From Alphaproteobacteria bacterium (lineage in GTDB: Bacteria; Pseudomonadota; Alphaproteobacteria; Rs-D84), in the NCBI GenBank assembly GCA_017409215.1, contig JAFQTD010000023.1:1-64000 (forward strand): 64,000 nucleotides of DNA. Direction: 5' to 3'. The notes beneath the pieces were generated by a model, which was not told where the DNA came from, ran no database searches, and worked only from the letters and a program-made list of their open reading frames with translations. Positions within the stretch are counted from its first letter, which is position 1. Every line of letters starts with the position of its first letter. Of the stretch, positions 8,729-17,641 are shown in pieces. The translations under genes and the position numbers were made by a program.

Positions 8729-10711
8729 ATGAAAAGTAAATTTTGGAACATAATCGGAATCATTGCGGTAATTGCTGCGATTGTTTGGGTACATAATATA
8801 CAAAAGGAGAAAATAGTGAACGCAGGTATAAAACTAGAAAATATGGACACCAGTTTCAAGGTTGGTGATGACTTTTACAATTATGCAACAAACGGTTGGC
8901 AGAAACGTAATCCAATACCTGATGACTATTCGCGATACGGTGCGTTTGATGTGCTGCGCGATACAAACCTGACACGCACACGCGAAATCGCAGAAAATGA
9001 TTCTGGTAAAATTGGCACACTATACAAAATCGCAATGGATGTCGAAAAATTAAACACAGACAAAACGAAACCTGTTGCCCCACAGTTGGCACAAATCGAT
9101 GCGTTGACACGTGAAGGTTTGGTGGAATATTTGGGCAGGATGCATAAATTCTCGTCTGCGTTTTGGGGTGACGGTGTTGCGCTGGATGAAATGGACAGCG
9201 AACACTTCTTGTACAATATTGGTCAGGGTGGCTTGGGGCTGTCGCGTGACTATTATTTTGATACAGATGCTAAATCAATCGAAGTCAGAAAAAAATACAA
9301 AGAATTTATCGCAAAACAAATGAAGAACTTTGGCATTGATGCAGATGTGGAAAAATTATATGCGCTGGAAGAACGTATGGCAAAATCCTTTTATCCAAAA
9401 GAAAAATTGCGCGACCCACATGCGAACTATCACAAGATGAGTATTGCAGAAGTCAAAGAAAAATTTTCCGGATTTGATTGGGACACATTCTTGAATGCAC
9501 GTGGCGCAAGTGCCGCAGAATTTATCAATATTGGTCAGCCCCAGGCAATCACAGAATCAATCGCAATTATGAATGATACAGATTTCGATTTGATAAAAAC
9601 ATATTTAAAGTACAGAATTATCAGTTCTGCTGACAGCCTGCTAGATGATGATACATATGAAATCGCCTTTGATTTTTATAATCGCACAATGGCGGGACAA
9701 AAACAGCAAAAGCCACGCTGGAAACGCGCAGTTGCATTGATTGATGATTCACTGGGCGAAGAGGTTGGTCGTCTGTACGTAGAAAAATATTTTTCAACTG
9801 ACGCCAAGAAACGTATGCAAACACTGGTAAAAAATTTACAACGCGCATACGGTGACAGGATTCAGAATCTGAACTGGATGTCAGATGATACCAAGAAAAA
9901 AGCACTTGAAAAACTGTCGACATTCCGCGCGAAAATTGGGTTCCCTGATAAATGGCGCGATTATTCCGGGCTGGAAATCAGAAATGATTCATTGTGGGAA
10001 AATATGATTCGGGTTGCCGAATTTGAAGATAATTTCTGGATTGAAAAAATCGGTAAAAAGAAAGACCCAAATATATGGTATATGAATGCGCATGAAGTAA
10101 ACGCATATTACGACCCGTCAACAAATGAAATTTGCTTTCCTGCGGGAATACTGCAATACCCGTTCTTTGATATGACTGCGGATGATGCGTTTAACTATGG
10201 CGCAATTGGTGCGGTTATCGGACACGAAATGACACATGGATTTGATGATTCCGGTCGTCATTTTGATAAGGACGGAAATATGAAAGACTGGTGGACGGCA
10301 GATGATGCCCAGGGCTTTGAAGTTCGCGCAAACGTTATGAAAGAATTCTTTGATAAAATTAAAATCAATGACGAAGTCAATGCGAATGGCGAATTTACAT
10401 TGGGTGAAAATCTGGCTGACTATGGTGGTGTCACAATTGCGTTTGATGCATACAAAAAATACGGTCAACCGTCCGGTGCAACGGCCAATTTAACAGCTGA
10501 TATGCGATTCTTCATTGCGTATGCAGGTGTTTGGGGTCAGAACATCAGGCCGGATGAAGAACTGCGTTTAACCAAGATTGACGAGCATTCATTGGGCAAG
10601 AATCGCGTTAATGGGATTTTGCCACATATAAACGCGTGGTACGATGCGTTCGGAATAACCAGTGGTGACGCGCTTTATTTGGCACCAGACGAACGTGTAA
10701 AATTATGGTAA
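8729..10711 (+). CDS. pepO: M13 (neprilysin/PepO) family zinc metallopeptidase
   Basis: Membrane-anchored endopeptidase of 660 aa. A single N-terminal hydrophobic segment (about 6-22) would place the catalytic domain in the periplasm. The zinc site is GHEMTHGFDD with HExxH at 499-503, and the third ligand is in GENLADYGG. The block NAYYDPSTNEICFPAGILQ before it is also family-specific. The protein ends in DERVKLW, the usual Trp-terminated end of M13 enzymes. It follows hemW by 2 nt, so the two genes are probably co-transcribed although no functional link is known. A terminator follows at 10717. Confidence 0.93.
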   Translation: MKSKFWNIIGIIAVIAAIVWVHNIQKEKIVNAGIKLENMDTSFKVGDDFYNYATNGWQKRNPIPDDYSRYGAFDVLRDTNLTRTREIAENDSGKIGTLYKIAMDVEKLNTDKTKPVAPQLAQIDALTREGLVEYLGRMHKFSSAFWGDGVALDEMDSEHFLYNIGQGGLGLSRDYYFDTDAKSIEVRKKYKEFIAKQMKNFGIDADVEKLYALEERMAKSFYPKEKLRDPHANYHKMSIAEVKEKFSGFDWDTFLNARGASAAEFINIGQPQAITESIAIMNDTDFDLIKTYLKYRIISSADSLLDDDTYEIAFDFYNRTMAGQKQQKPRWKRAVALIDDSLGEEVGRLYVEKYFSTDAKKRMQTLVKNLQRAYGDRIQNLNWMSDDTKKKALEKLSTFRAKIGFPDKWRDYSGLEIRNDSLWENMIRVAEFEDNFWIEKIGKKKDPNIWYMNAHEVNAYYDPSTNEICFPAGILQYPFFDMTADDAFNYGAIGAVIGHEMTHGFDDSGRHFDKDGNMKDWWTADDAQGFEVRANVMKEFFDKIKINDEVNANGEFTLGENLADYGGVTIAFDAYKKYGQPSGATANLTADMRFFIAYAGVWGQNIRPDEELRLTKIDEHSLGKNRVNGILPHINAWYDAFGITSGDALYLAPDERVKLW

Positions 10712-10716
10712 ATAAC

Positions 10717-10749
10717 AAAAAAGCAATGTTTTTTACATTGCTTTTTTTT
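10717..10749 (+). terminator. Intrinsic terminator after the M13 peptidase gene
   Basis: AAAAGCAATG / CATTGCTTTT hairpin followed by a run of eight T residues. Confidence 0.85.
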
Positions 10750-10820
10750 ATTCATTTGCAATTAAAATAAACGCGTCCAATATATGCATAAAAAACATAA
10801 GAAAAAAAGGAATACACCCG

Positions 10821-11180
10821 GGTCCTGTGGGGCATTCACCCACAAAAATTTACAATTTTTGCGGGGCCCGAAAAAGCCACAGGATGACAACACTTCGTTA
10901 AAAGTTCGTGTTGCAGGCAAGTTTTGTTAAAAGTTCGGGGTGTGGGTGATGGGTGTGTGTGGTTTTGTTTTCTTTGTTTTAACAATTTTTTTGTAAAAAA
11001 AATTGTCATTCCATGGCTTGACCATGGAACCTAGGTTATGTATTCCTTATTATCGGCACTACCTGGGTCCTGTGGTCAAGCCACAGGATGACAAGAGCTA
11101 AAAATTTGCAATTTTTGCGGGGCCCGAAAAAGCCACAGGATGACAAGAACTAAAAATGCGGGGTGTGGGTGATGGGTGTG
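10821..11180. repeat. Cluster of palindromic and direct repeats in a 570-nt gene-free spacer
   Basis: The spacer 10750-11204 has no convincing gene. A 47-nt unit at 10844-10890 recurs at 11100-11146 with one difference. A 21-nt GT-rich string (10937-10957) recurs at 11160-11180. Two perfect palindromes, TCCTGTGG/CCACAGGA (11068-11088) and TTCCATGG/CCATGGAA (11009-11029), are separated by about 38 nt. Such interspersed palindromes resemble REP/RPE-like elements I recall from alphaproteobacterial genomes; the assignment to a named family is not possible here. Confidence 0.7.
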
Positions 11181-11204
11181 GTTGGTTTTGTTTTAAGGAA
11201 TGTT

Positions 11205-11240
11205 AAAAAAACACCGGCGGGGAAGACAGGTGCCGGTGTT
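11205..11240 (-). terminator. Intrinsic terminator of the surface-protein operon
   Basis: AACACCGGC (11210-11218) pairs with GCCGGTGTT (11232-11240); on the minus strand the hairpin is followed by a T-run. Confidence 0.8.
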
Positions 11241-11281
11241 TCTTCTGTGCTTTGACACAGAAACTGTTAATGCAGTCGGGA

Positions 11282-12298
11282 TTATTTCCATACGGTTGGC
11301 ATCGTGGAATAATCAGACAATTTGGTTGCGCTAAAGTACATATCGCCAACCTGAGATGATGTGGCACTGGGCCAGATTTCATACAGGTATTGCCCATTTA
11401 TACGCGCAGATGGACCGGTTAAGGATCTACAGTTATAGAATGTTCGGTAGAACATATAACTCTGTGCCGTACCAGAAATATTACCAAACAGGTTTTCTGG
11501 GATTGATGTTAATTTACTGCAACCATAAAAGGTGTCGCGGAACATACTAGCTGCTGGTGCGCCAGATATGCCCGCGAATAAGTCAGATGGTATTGAACCG
11601 GTCATATTAGTTGCATTACAAAAAGTCTGATAAAATCGTGGTTGTTTTTGTGTGCCACTGCTGAGTGTTCCAAATATCGCCCCCAGCGAGCCATCAATCG
11701 ATGCGATTTTTTTTATGTTGGTTTCTTTCGCACTTGTGTTAGAACCGACATAAAAACTTATCGCAGCGGTGGATGTGCCGGTATAATATGCCGTTGCCTG
11801 ACCACTGAGGCCGATTGTGTATGCATCGGCAGTGGCATAATCATGCGTATATGTTGTGTTTGTTGTGTCGGCTTTTGTGATTGTTTCAACTGTGCCATCG
11901 CCCCAGTCAACATAGAATTTACCGGCCGCACTGATTGAAAAACTAAAACTGTTGGTTGAGGTGGTTGTCAGGGTGAATTCTGGCCCCTTATCAATTTTCC
12001 GCACCAATGTTTCCACCGCCTGATTCGTGGCGACTGTGTCGGCGGCCTGAAGTGTCGCAAATTCGCCATTACCATAGTCCGTTGTCTTTTCACCATTTAA
12101 AATTTCATTCGCAACATCAATCGCCGTCAGCAGGTATTTCATATTGGCAACATGCATTGGGCTGTCTGCCTTAATCGGTATACTGATATCCCATTCTTGG
12201 GCAATTAATTTATGTATATAATCAATATTTACAATTTGTGCTGCATGCGCACAGAAAACTGTAAAACATCCTATCACAGCAAATAATATACGTCGCAT
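11282..12298 (-). CDS. Secreted BspA/DUF285-like surface protein with PKD-like segment
   Basis: Exported protein of 338 aa. The start at 12298 gives signal peptide MRRILFAVIGCFTVFCAHAA and is preceded by GGGGGT; longer frames upstream run through the preceding gene. A PKD-like strand FYVDWGDGTVETI followed by TYTHDYATADAYTIGLSG is clear. After it come repeats of the type MFRDTFYGCSKLTSIPENLF and MFYRTFYNCRSLTGP, as in BspA-like/DUF285 leucine-rich surface proteins of host-associated microbes. The role is probably in adhesion or surface display. It lies 16 nt after a small exported protein and shares its attenuator-like leader. Confidence 0.75.
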   Translation of the reverse strand: MRRILFAVIGCFTVFCAHAAQIVNIDYIHKLIAQEWDISIPIKADSPMHVANMKYLLTAIDVANEILNGEKTTDYGNGEFATLQAADTVATNQAVETLVRKIDKGPEFTLTTTSTNSFSFSISAAGKFYVDWGDGTVETITKADTTNTTYTHDYATADAYTIGLSGQATAYYTGTSTAAISFYVGSNTSAKETNIKKIASIDGSLGAIFGTLSSGTQKQPRFYQTFCNATNMTGSIPSDLFAGISGAPAASMFRDTFYGCSKLTSIPENLFGNISGTAQSYMFYRTFYNCRSLTGPSARINGQYLYEIWPSATSSQVGDMYFSATKLSDYSTMPTVWK

Positions 12299-12314
12299 AT
12301 TTACCCCCAAAAAA

Positions 12315-12551
12315 TTATTCTGCCGTTGGTAATGTTGGTGTTGGCGCATACATTGCACCAGTGACCGTATAAGTCCCCGCCATTGTTTGATTGGCGGTTG
12401 CTGATGTGTCGACCTTGGTTGAAACAGAATCGGCAATTTGGTTTGCAACCTGTTGTTGCACATATGCGGTTGATGGGATGTTCGCCAATGCGGGCGCCAC
12501 AGTCAACGTCAATATAACCGTTGTGAAAAACTGTATGGTTTTTGATATCAA
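12315..12551 (-). CDS. Small exported protein (78 aa), first gene of surface-protein operon
   Basis: The TTG at 12551 is chosen as start because GGGAGGAG lies 6 nt upstream and because it begins a clean signal peptide (ISKTIQFFTTVILTLTVAPALA). The mature part (IPSTAYVQQQVANQIADS...) is Gln/Thr/Ala-rich, may form a short coiled helix and ends in TPTLPTAE. No family is recognised. It is translated just after the terminator hairpin of leader copy B and 16 nt before the BspA-like gene, so the two are probably regulated together. Confidence 0.6.
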   Translation of the reverse strand: MISKTIQFFTTVILTLTVAPALANIPSTAYVQQQVANQIADSVSTKVDTSATANQTMAGTYTVTGAMYAPTPTLPTAE

Positions 12552-12573
12552 ATTACTCCTCCCTTTGTGTGCA

Positions 12574-12818
12574 AACAAAAAACCGCCACAGGAATTGTAA
12601 GCGGTCGGGGAGTTCACAAATCATAAGCTCGCTGATTCTGCCCGCTTTTAGTGCCTTGCACCTGTTGTATAGCGGACAGCCCCCCGACTATTTCAGTCAG
12701 GGCATACAAAATACAGTGCAAATACGGAAATTTTTAGTTGGATTACGACGCAACTAACCTATTTGCACCGGAGCTTATGGGCTTGTGACAGCCCCGAAAC
12801 CAATTCCCATTGGATTCA
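12574..12818 (-). ncRNA. Structured leader RNA with conserved core (copy B)
   Basis: Transcribed on the minus strand from the promoter at 12825-12854. Helices, by plus coordinates: long-range closure 12771-12779 with 12622-12630 (9 bp); 12760-12768 with 12716-12724 (9 bp); a:b hairpin 12695-12702 with 12681-12689; stem 12672-12679 with 12638-12645, which encloses the core GCUAUACAACAGG (12661-12673) and a small hairpin 12650-12662; segment c (12601-12613) can pair with b or with d (12582-12586). The c:d hairpin plus T-run is a terminator just before the ribosome binding site. Shares core and architecture with 19207-19394. No known riboswitch class is recognised. Confidence 0.7.
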
Positions 12819-12824
12819 TAGAAT

Positions 12825-12854
12825 ACTATAGCATATATTGTAATTTTTGTGCAA
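12825..12854 (-). promoter_or_regulatory. Promoter of leader copy B
   Basis: On the minus strand TTGCAC (12854-12849), an 18-bp spacer and TATAGT (12830-12825); transcription would start near 12818. Confidence 0.5.
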
Positions 12855-12931
12855 TAAAAAACAGTAACGCAATACACAGGTGAATTTTTTCTGTTGTTAT
12901 TTTTTTTTAAATGTTCTAAATTCTAAGCATT

Positions 12932-15163
12932 ATGGGAAAAGAAATTATTGAAAATATTGATTCACAGCAGTTGTCAGACGCATTATCAGAACGTTATTTG
13001 TCTTATGCGGTCAGTACGATTGTTTCGCGCGCACTACCTGATGTTCGTGATGGGTTAAAGCCTGTTCATCGCCGAATTTTATATTCTATGCTGCGTCAAC
13101 GTTTGGCGCCCAACGCCGCATTTCGCAAGTGCGCAACGGTTGTTGGTGATGTGTTGGGGCATTATCATCCGCATGGGGACAGTTCTGTTTACGATGCAAT
13201 GGTTCGTCTGGCCCAGGATTTTTCTGTTCGTTATCCGTTAATAGACGGGCAGGGGAACTTTGGAAACATTGACGGCGACCCCCAGGCGGCATACCGATAC
13301 ACAGAATCCAAAATGACCGAAGCCGCCATGTTAATTATGGAAGGGTTAGACGAAGACAGTGTCGATATGATGCCGAACTTTGACGGCACAACGGTTGAGC
13401 CTGTTGTGATGCCTGGTGCGTTTCCGAATTTGTTGGCAAATGGTGGTATGGGTATTGCGGTTGGTATGGCGACAAACATTCCGACCCACAACGTGGCAGA
13501 GGTTTGTGATGCCCTAAATCTGGTCGTTGATAATCCTGATGCGACCACTGCGCAAATTATCAAGAAGATGGTCGGGCCTGATTTTCCAACAGGTGGCATT
13601 TTAATCGACAGTTTTGAAACCATTGTCAAGAATTATGATACTGGTCGTGGTGCGTTTCGTGTACGTGCGCGCTGGGCGGTCGAAGAACTGGAACGTGGCA
13701 CCTGGCAGGTTGTAATTACAGAAATTCCATATGGTATTATAAAGTCAAAATTAGTAGAACAGATTGCGACGTTAATAGATGGCAAAAAATTACCATTGGT
13801 TGATGATATTGTTGATGAATCGACGACGGATGTTCGTATTGTAATAACACCAAAATCGCGCAATATTCCTGCGGACAAGATGATGGCGCACTTATTTGCG
13901 TTAACGGACTTGGAATATCGTTTTAATATGAATTTCAACGTTATTGATTCCAAGGGCGCACCACGTGTAATGCCGATTGGTGATGTTCTGCGTGAATTTG
14001 TTGCGCATCAAAAAGTTGTGTTATGTCGTCGTACGAATTGGCGTCTGGCGAATATTGCGCGCCGTCTGGAAATCTTGGGTGGTCTGCTGGTCGTATATCT
14101 TAATTTAGACAGGGTTATAGAGATTATACGTAACGAAGACGATGCGAAATCTGTTTTGATGTCTGAATTTAATTTATCAGAAATTCAGGTAGAGGCAATT
14201 TTGAATACCCGTCTGCGTTCCTTGCGTAAACTGGAAGAAATGGAAATCAAGCGCGAAGATGCCGCCCTGCGGGAAGAGCAGGCGCAACTGCAAGCATTAC
14301 TGGCCAGTGAAGATGCCCAAAATAATCAGTTAAAGGCTTGGTTTAACGACATTAAAAAGACCTATGATAAAAAAACAAAACTTGGTCGTCGTCGCACAAC
14401 ATGGGCGGAACAAACCGAAGAAGTTATTGTAAATGCCGACGAATTTATCGAAAAAGAACCGCTTACAATCATTTTGTCTACTATGGGCTGGATACGCGCG
14501 GCCAAGGGGCATCTGGATTTGAATGCGTTGGATTTAAAATTCAAAGAAGGCGACGAATTGCAAACCGCGTTTCATGCGCAATCGACCGATAAAATCAATT
14601 TATTTACATCTGGGGGCAAGATGTTCACGCTATCCGCGAACGAATTGCCGTCTGCGCGTGGTTTCGGTGAATCAGTACGTATGATGGTGGATGTTGGTGC
14701 GGATGAAGATATTGTTCAGGCCTTTGTTCTGGATACAAATGCCAGATATTTACTGGTTTCCCGCCATGGTAATGGTTTTATAATAACGGGCGATGCATGT
14801 GTTGCCCAGACCAAGAATGGTAAACAGGTTATGAATACAGAACCTAAGAATCCTGCGCATATGTGTGTACCGGTGATTGGTGATACAATCGCGATGTCTG
14901 GTTCAAATGACAAGCTGTTGATATTTGCAACTGATGAAATTCCACAAATGTCGCGTGGCAAGGGTGTAATTTTGCAAAAGTATAATGCGGAACGTACATT
15001 TGTCTTGGATGTAATGTTCTTTAATGCGTCTGATGGTTTTGGTTGGACGACGGGACGTGGTACAACCAGGGTCGAAGACTGGTCACCATGGCGTGCCAAG
15101 CGTGCATCACAGGGTCGCACAGTTCCTGTTGGGTTTCCGCGCAGTGGAAAGTTTGGACGATAA
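12932..15163 (+). CDS. parC: DNA topoisomerase IV subunit A
   Basis: Type IIA topoisomerase subunit of 743 aa that cleaves and rejoins DNA during chromosome decatenation, working with ParE. The N-terminal breakage-reunion domain shows [20 protein letters not shown], then [20 protein letters not shown] (the quinolone-resistance region, with Ser and Asp in drug-sensitive-like states), then AAYRYTE with the catalytic Tyr at 123. The C-terminal domain is short and lacks the GyrA box, and the length fits ParC, not GyrA. The start [14 protein letters not shown] is usual for alphaproteobacterial ParC. Confidence 0.92.
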   Translation: MGKEIIENIDSQQLSDALSERYLSYAVSTIVSRALPDVRDGLKPVHRRILYSMLRQRLAPNAAFRKCATVVGDVLGHYHPHGDSSVYDAMVRLAQDFSVRYPLIDGQGNFGNIDGDPQAAYRYTESKMTEAAMLIMEGLDEDSVDMMPNFDGTTVEPVVMPGAFPNLLANGGMGIAVGMATNIPTHNVAEVCDALNLVVDNPDATTAQIIKKMVGPDFPTGGILIDSFETIVKNYDTGRGAFRVRARWAVEELERGTWQVVITEIPYGIIKSKLVEQIATLIDGKKLPLVDDIVDESTTDVRIVITPKSRNIPADKMMAHLFALTDLEYRFNMNFNVIDSKGAPRVMPIGDVLREFVAHQKVVLCRRTNWRLANIARRLEILGGLLVVYLNLDRVIEIIRNEDDAKSVLMSEFNLSEIQVEAILNTRLRSLRKLEEMEIKREDAALREEQAQLQALLASEDAQNNQLKAWFNDIKKTYDKKTKLGRRRTTWAEQTEEVIVNADEFIEKEPLTIILSTMGWIRAAKGHLDLNALDLKFKEGDELQTAFHAQSTDKINLFTSGGKMFTLSANELPSARGFGESVRMMVDVGADEDIVQAFVLDTNARYLLVSRHGNGFIITGDACVAQTKNGKQVMNTEPKNPAHMCVPVIGDTIAMSGSNDKLLIFATDEIPQMSRGKGVILQKYNAERTFVLDVMFFNASDGFGWTTGRGTTRVEDWSPWRAKRASQGRTVPVGFPRSGKFGR

Positions 15164-15189
15164 AACGCGCCCAAATGGGCGCAGTTTTT
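15163..15189. terminator. Bidirectional terminator between convergent genes
   Basis: GCGCCC (15167-15172) pairs with GGGCGC (15177-15182), with AAAA before and TTTTT after; serves parC and the convergent methyltransferase gene. Confidence 0.8.
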
Positions 15190-16111
15190 ATTTATCGAAT
15201 ACGCTAAACAATTCCCAATGATTGCTGCCAACAAATTGGTCAATTGGTATTAGTGTTGTGACTGTGTATCCCCCAGATTCCAGAATTTTTTTATCGCGCA
15301 CAAAGGTATCTGGATTGCAGGATATATAAATTATACGCTTAACATTGCTTTGTGCTATTTCCTTGCTTTGTGCCATTGCGCCTGCGCGTGGCGGGTCCAT
15401 AATCACACAGTCGTATTGGTTCAGCATTTTTGTGCCAAGTGGTTTTTTGAACAAGTCTCGCTTTACACCTGTTCCGACGACATCAAATCCGTCTGCATTG
15501 GTTTCAAAGGTAAAATTCCCCAGCCCGCAAAACAAATCAGCAATGCGTTTGTATCCGTCTGTATTTTTTTTGACCATCTGTCGCATAATGTCTGCGCTTA
15601 TTGTGCTTGGTTGCAGAAAAGCATTTGTTGGGTATTCGACCTGTTTCTTTCCAAACGCAATCATTGGTATTTCTGTTTGTTTAATGATTTTATCGTTCCA
15701 AGTAATTCTAATCGCGGGCAGGGCAGATGCTGCTGTTTTAAATTCTGGCGAAAAAAATGGTATATTGGCATTGATTGCAATATCGATGCCGTTTTCGCAT
15801 TCTGTAATCAGGCATGCCCCGCTTCCACCCCACGGCAATTCTGCGACAAGCGGCAAAATATCATTAATTGCCTGTGTCAGATTAGGGCAGTATTTAACAG
15901 GGATTATGTTTTTTGTCCCTTTTTCAAAGAATCCAAATTTTCCACCGGCAAATGCGAAGTCTGCGCGCCTGCGAACACCGGCATCAATCCATATTGGCGA
16001 ATTGGTTGTCGGCAGTATATCGATTAATTTTTTCTTGTTTTCTTTATAGTCAGTGGCTGTAAAGTCAAATCCACAGCCACCACATTGTTCAAAAAACGGA
16101 CATTTGTTCAT
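15188..16111 (-). CDS. RlmD/TrmA-family RNA (uracil-5-)-methyltransferase
   Basis: SAM-dependent m5U RNA methyltransferase with an iron-sulfur cluster. Cluster ligands are Cys 4, 10, 13 (CPFFEQCGGC) and 75. The SAM-binding fold has ADLFCGLGNF (191-200) and DPPRAG (239-244). The nucleophilic Cys is in YISCNPDTF (Cys 265). At 307 aa it lacks the N-terminal TRAM domain and is much shorter than RlmD (about 430 aa), so the target, 23S rRNA or tRNA, cannot be decided. It begins 14 nt upstream of a beta-barrel gene on the same strand. Confidence 0.85.
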   Translation of the reverse strand: MNKCPFFEQCGGCGFDFTATDYKENKKKLIDILPTTNSPIWIDAGVRRRADFAFAGGKFGFFEKGTKNIIPVKYCPNLTQAINDILPLVAELPWGGSGACLITECENGIDIAINANIPFFSPEFKTAASALPAIRITWNDKIIKQTEIPMIAFGKKQVEYPTNAFLQPSTISADIMRQMVKKNTDGYKRIADLFCGLGNFTFETNADGFDVVGTGVKRDLFKKPLGTKMLNQYDCVIMDPPRAGAMAQSKEIAQSNVKRIIYISCNPDTFVRDKKILESGGYTVTTLIPIDQFVGSNHWELFSVFDK

Positions 16112-16125
16112 AGTTATTTGCTTGC

Positions 16126-16767
16126 CTAGAATCCGACCCTTGCGCCAACACGAAACTGATGTGCGGTTGGATTCAGATTATCAATAATATTGTTCTTTTG
16201 GTTAAACATATAAGTGTATCTATACCCAAAATCAAGTATAAAATGCGGATTAAACTCTATACCAATTCCTGCCATTGCAGCAACAACAGGTGAAGTTTTG
16301 TTTTCTATGATTGTTGTATCGTTGCCTGTGTTCCATGATGCGCCTGCGCCGATACCGACATATGGCATAATCGTTTGGTTTCGCAGTATTCTGTATATGC
16401 TGTCGATTCTGGCATCGATTATGGCGTTCAGCAAAAATGTTTCACTATCAAAAGACAACTGTTCCCAGTTTGCCTTGGTGTGTATATAATTTAATTCCAT
16501 TCTGAATGTGTCCGAAACCCGCAGACCCGCCAGTGCTTCAAATCCTTGCGCACTTTTACCGATGATTTCAGTATTATTTTCGCTTGTATAATTTTGCCAC
16601 AGTGACAGGTTGTACATTCCGCCGACATAGAATCTGTGTTCGCTGGCAAATGTTTCATTTATCGCTGGTTCAGGCATTATTATTTGTTCGACGCGATATG
16701 GAATCGCCGCATTTGCACACAATGGCGCGACAGATAATACAGAAAAAAGTAATAGTTTTGTTCTCAT
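16126..16767 (-). CDS. Small outer-membrane beta-barrel protein
   Basis: Exported protein of 213 aa with signal peptide MRTKLLLFSVLSVAPLCANAA. The mature part is an eight-strand OmpA/Omp25-like barrel pattern: FYVGGMYNLSLWQNY, FRMELNYIHTKA, YVGIGAGASWNT, FILDFGYRYTYMF and the end FRVGARVGF with terminal Phe. This resembles opacity-type surface proteins of alphaproteobacteria. Another barrel gene of similar kind lies 19 nt upstream, so these are probably a co-transcribed pair. The exact role is unknown. Confidence 0.75.
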   Translation of the reverse strand: MRTKLLLFSVLSVAPLCANAAIPYRVEQIIMPEPAINETFASEHRFYVGGMYNLSLWQNYTSENNTEIIGKSAQGFEALAGLRVSDTFRMELNYIHTKANWEQLSFDSETFLLNAIIDARIDSIYRILRNQTIMPYVGIGAGASWNTGNDTTIIENKTSPVVAAMAGIGIEFNPHFILDFGYRYTYMFNQKNNIIDNLNPTAHQFRVGARVGF

Positions 16768-16786
16768 TTTTTTATGCCTTATGTAT

Positions 16787-17557
16787 TTAGAAATTCATAC
16801 GAATTGATGCGACGATATTGCTGATATTATTTATTTTTGCACAATCAGTTCCCCATCCAAATCCATTTCCAATCAGCATTTGATATTGATACATAACGTC
16901 AACACCGAATAAATCCCCCAGCATTATATTAAACCCAAGTGTTGCGCGTGGCGCTGCAATCATCATACCGTCTTTGCCATCTTGTCCTTGGTAATCGTAC
17001 GTGCCAAAGCCTGCACCAATACCCATAAACGGCACAAACGTTCTGCGTTTTGTTATATCGCCCATTTGAACATATCTGCGCGCGAAATCAAAGTACAGCA
17101 TTCCACCGATGGTGTGTTGTGTTGCCTGTGTATTATCTAATCCTGAAAACTTAAATTCTGACATTTGCAGGTCGATTTCTGCGCGCACATAAGACGACAG
17201 ATTCCACCCCAATCCAATTTGTGCAGAATAACTATTTTTGCTTTCTGCTTTGCCAATGTTGGTATTTGCCTTGCTGGTTGCGAACCCCAGATTAAATCCA
17301 CCCCCCATACGCATATAGTGCGATGTTGGCACGAACAGTCTTATATCGTCTGAATTGACTGCACCTGCGACCTCATAAACCTCGCGCCCCAGTTCCCCCG
17401 GCGCATCGTCCTGAACGTATTCAAATGTTTCTTCTGCAGAAATCAGGTCCAGTCCCTGTGATATTTCCGCTGTAAATTTTTTGTCGTCATACGTGGCATT
17501 TGCACCCGAACTTATCAGTGCAGTCGCCAAGAAAGATAAAGCATAAATTTTTTTCAT
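16787..17557 (-). CDS. Outer-membrane beta-barrel protein, opacity-like
   Basis: The start at 17557 yields signal peptide MKKIYALSFLATALISSGANA; a longer frame upstream lacks signal character. The product is 256 aa. Barrel strands include YMRMGGGFNLGFATS, SYSAQIGLGWNLSSYVRAEIDLQ, HTIGGMLYFDFARRYV and FVPFMGIGAGFGTYDYQG. It ends in ISNIVASIRMNF with terminal Phe. It is divergent from lpxI, the two start regions being about 85 nt apart. Function is unknown; lipid A synthesis next door suggests only a shared envelope theme. Confidence 0.75.
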   Translation of the reverse strand: MKKIYALSFLATALISSGANATYDDKKFTAEISQGLDLISAEETFEYVQDDAPGELGREVYEVAGAVNSDDIRLFVPTSHYMRMGGGFNLGFATSKANTNIGKAESKNSYSAQIGLGWNLSSYVRAEIDLQMSEFKFSGLDNTQATQHTIGGMLYFDFARRYVQMGDITKRRTFVPFMGIGAGFGTYDYQGQDGKDGMMIAAPRATLGFNIMLGDLFGVDVMYQYQMLIGNGFGWGTDCAKINNISNIVASIRMNF

Positions 17558-17641
17558 TTTGTTCTGCCTGTATATATTTTTTATCATTTTATCACAAATT
17601 GCGACTTGATTCCAGTTTGATTTATTCGTACCATACAAAAT

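Noticed and set aside
10821-11180. Insertion sequence in the repeat-rich spacer
   Set aside because: No transposase frame or terminal inverted repeats with target duplications were found.
15345-16049. Two long plus-strand frames opposite the RlmD/TrmA-like gene
   Set aside because: They are antisense to a well-supported enzyme and rich in Cys/Phe/Ile, as expected for shadows.
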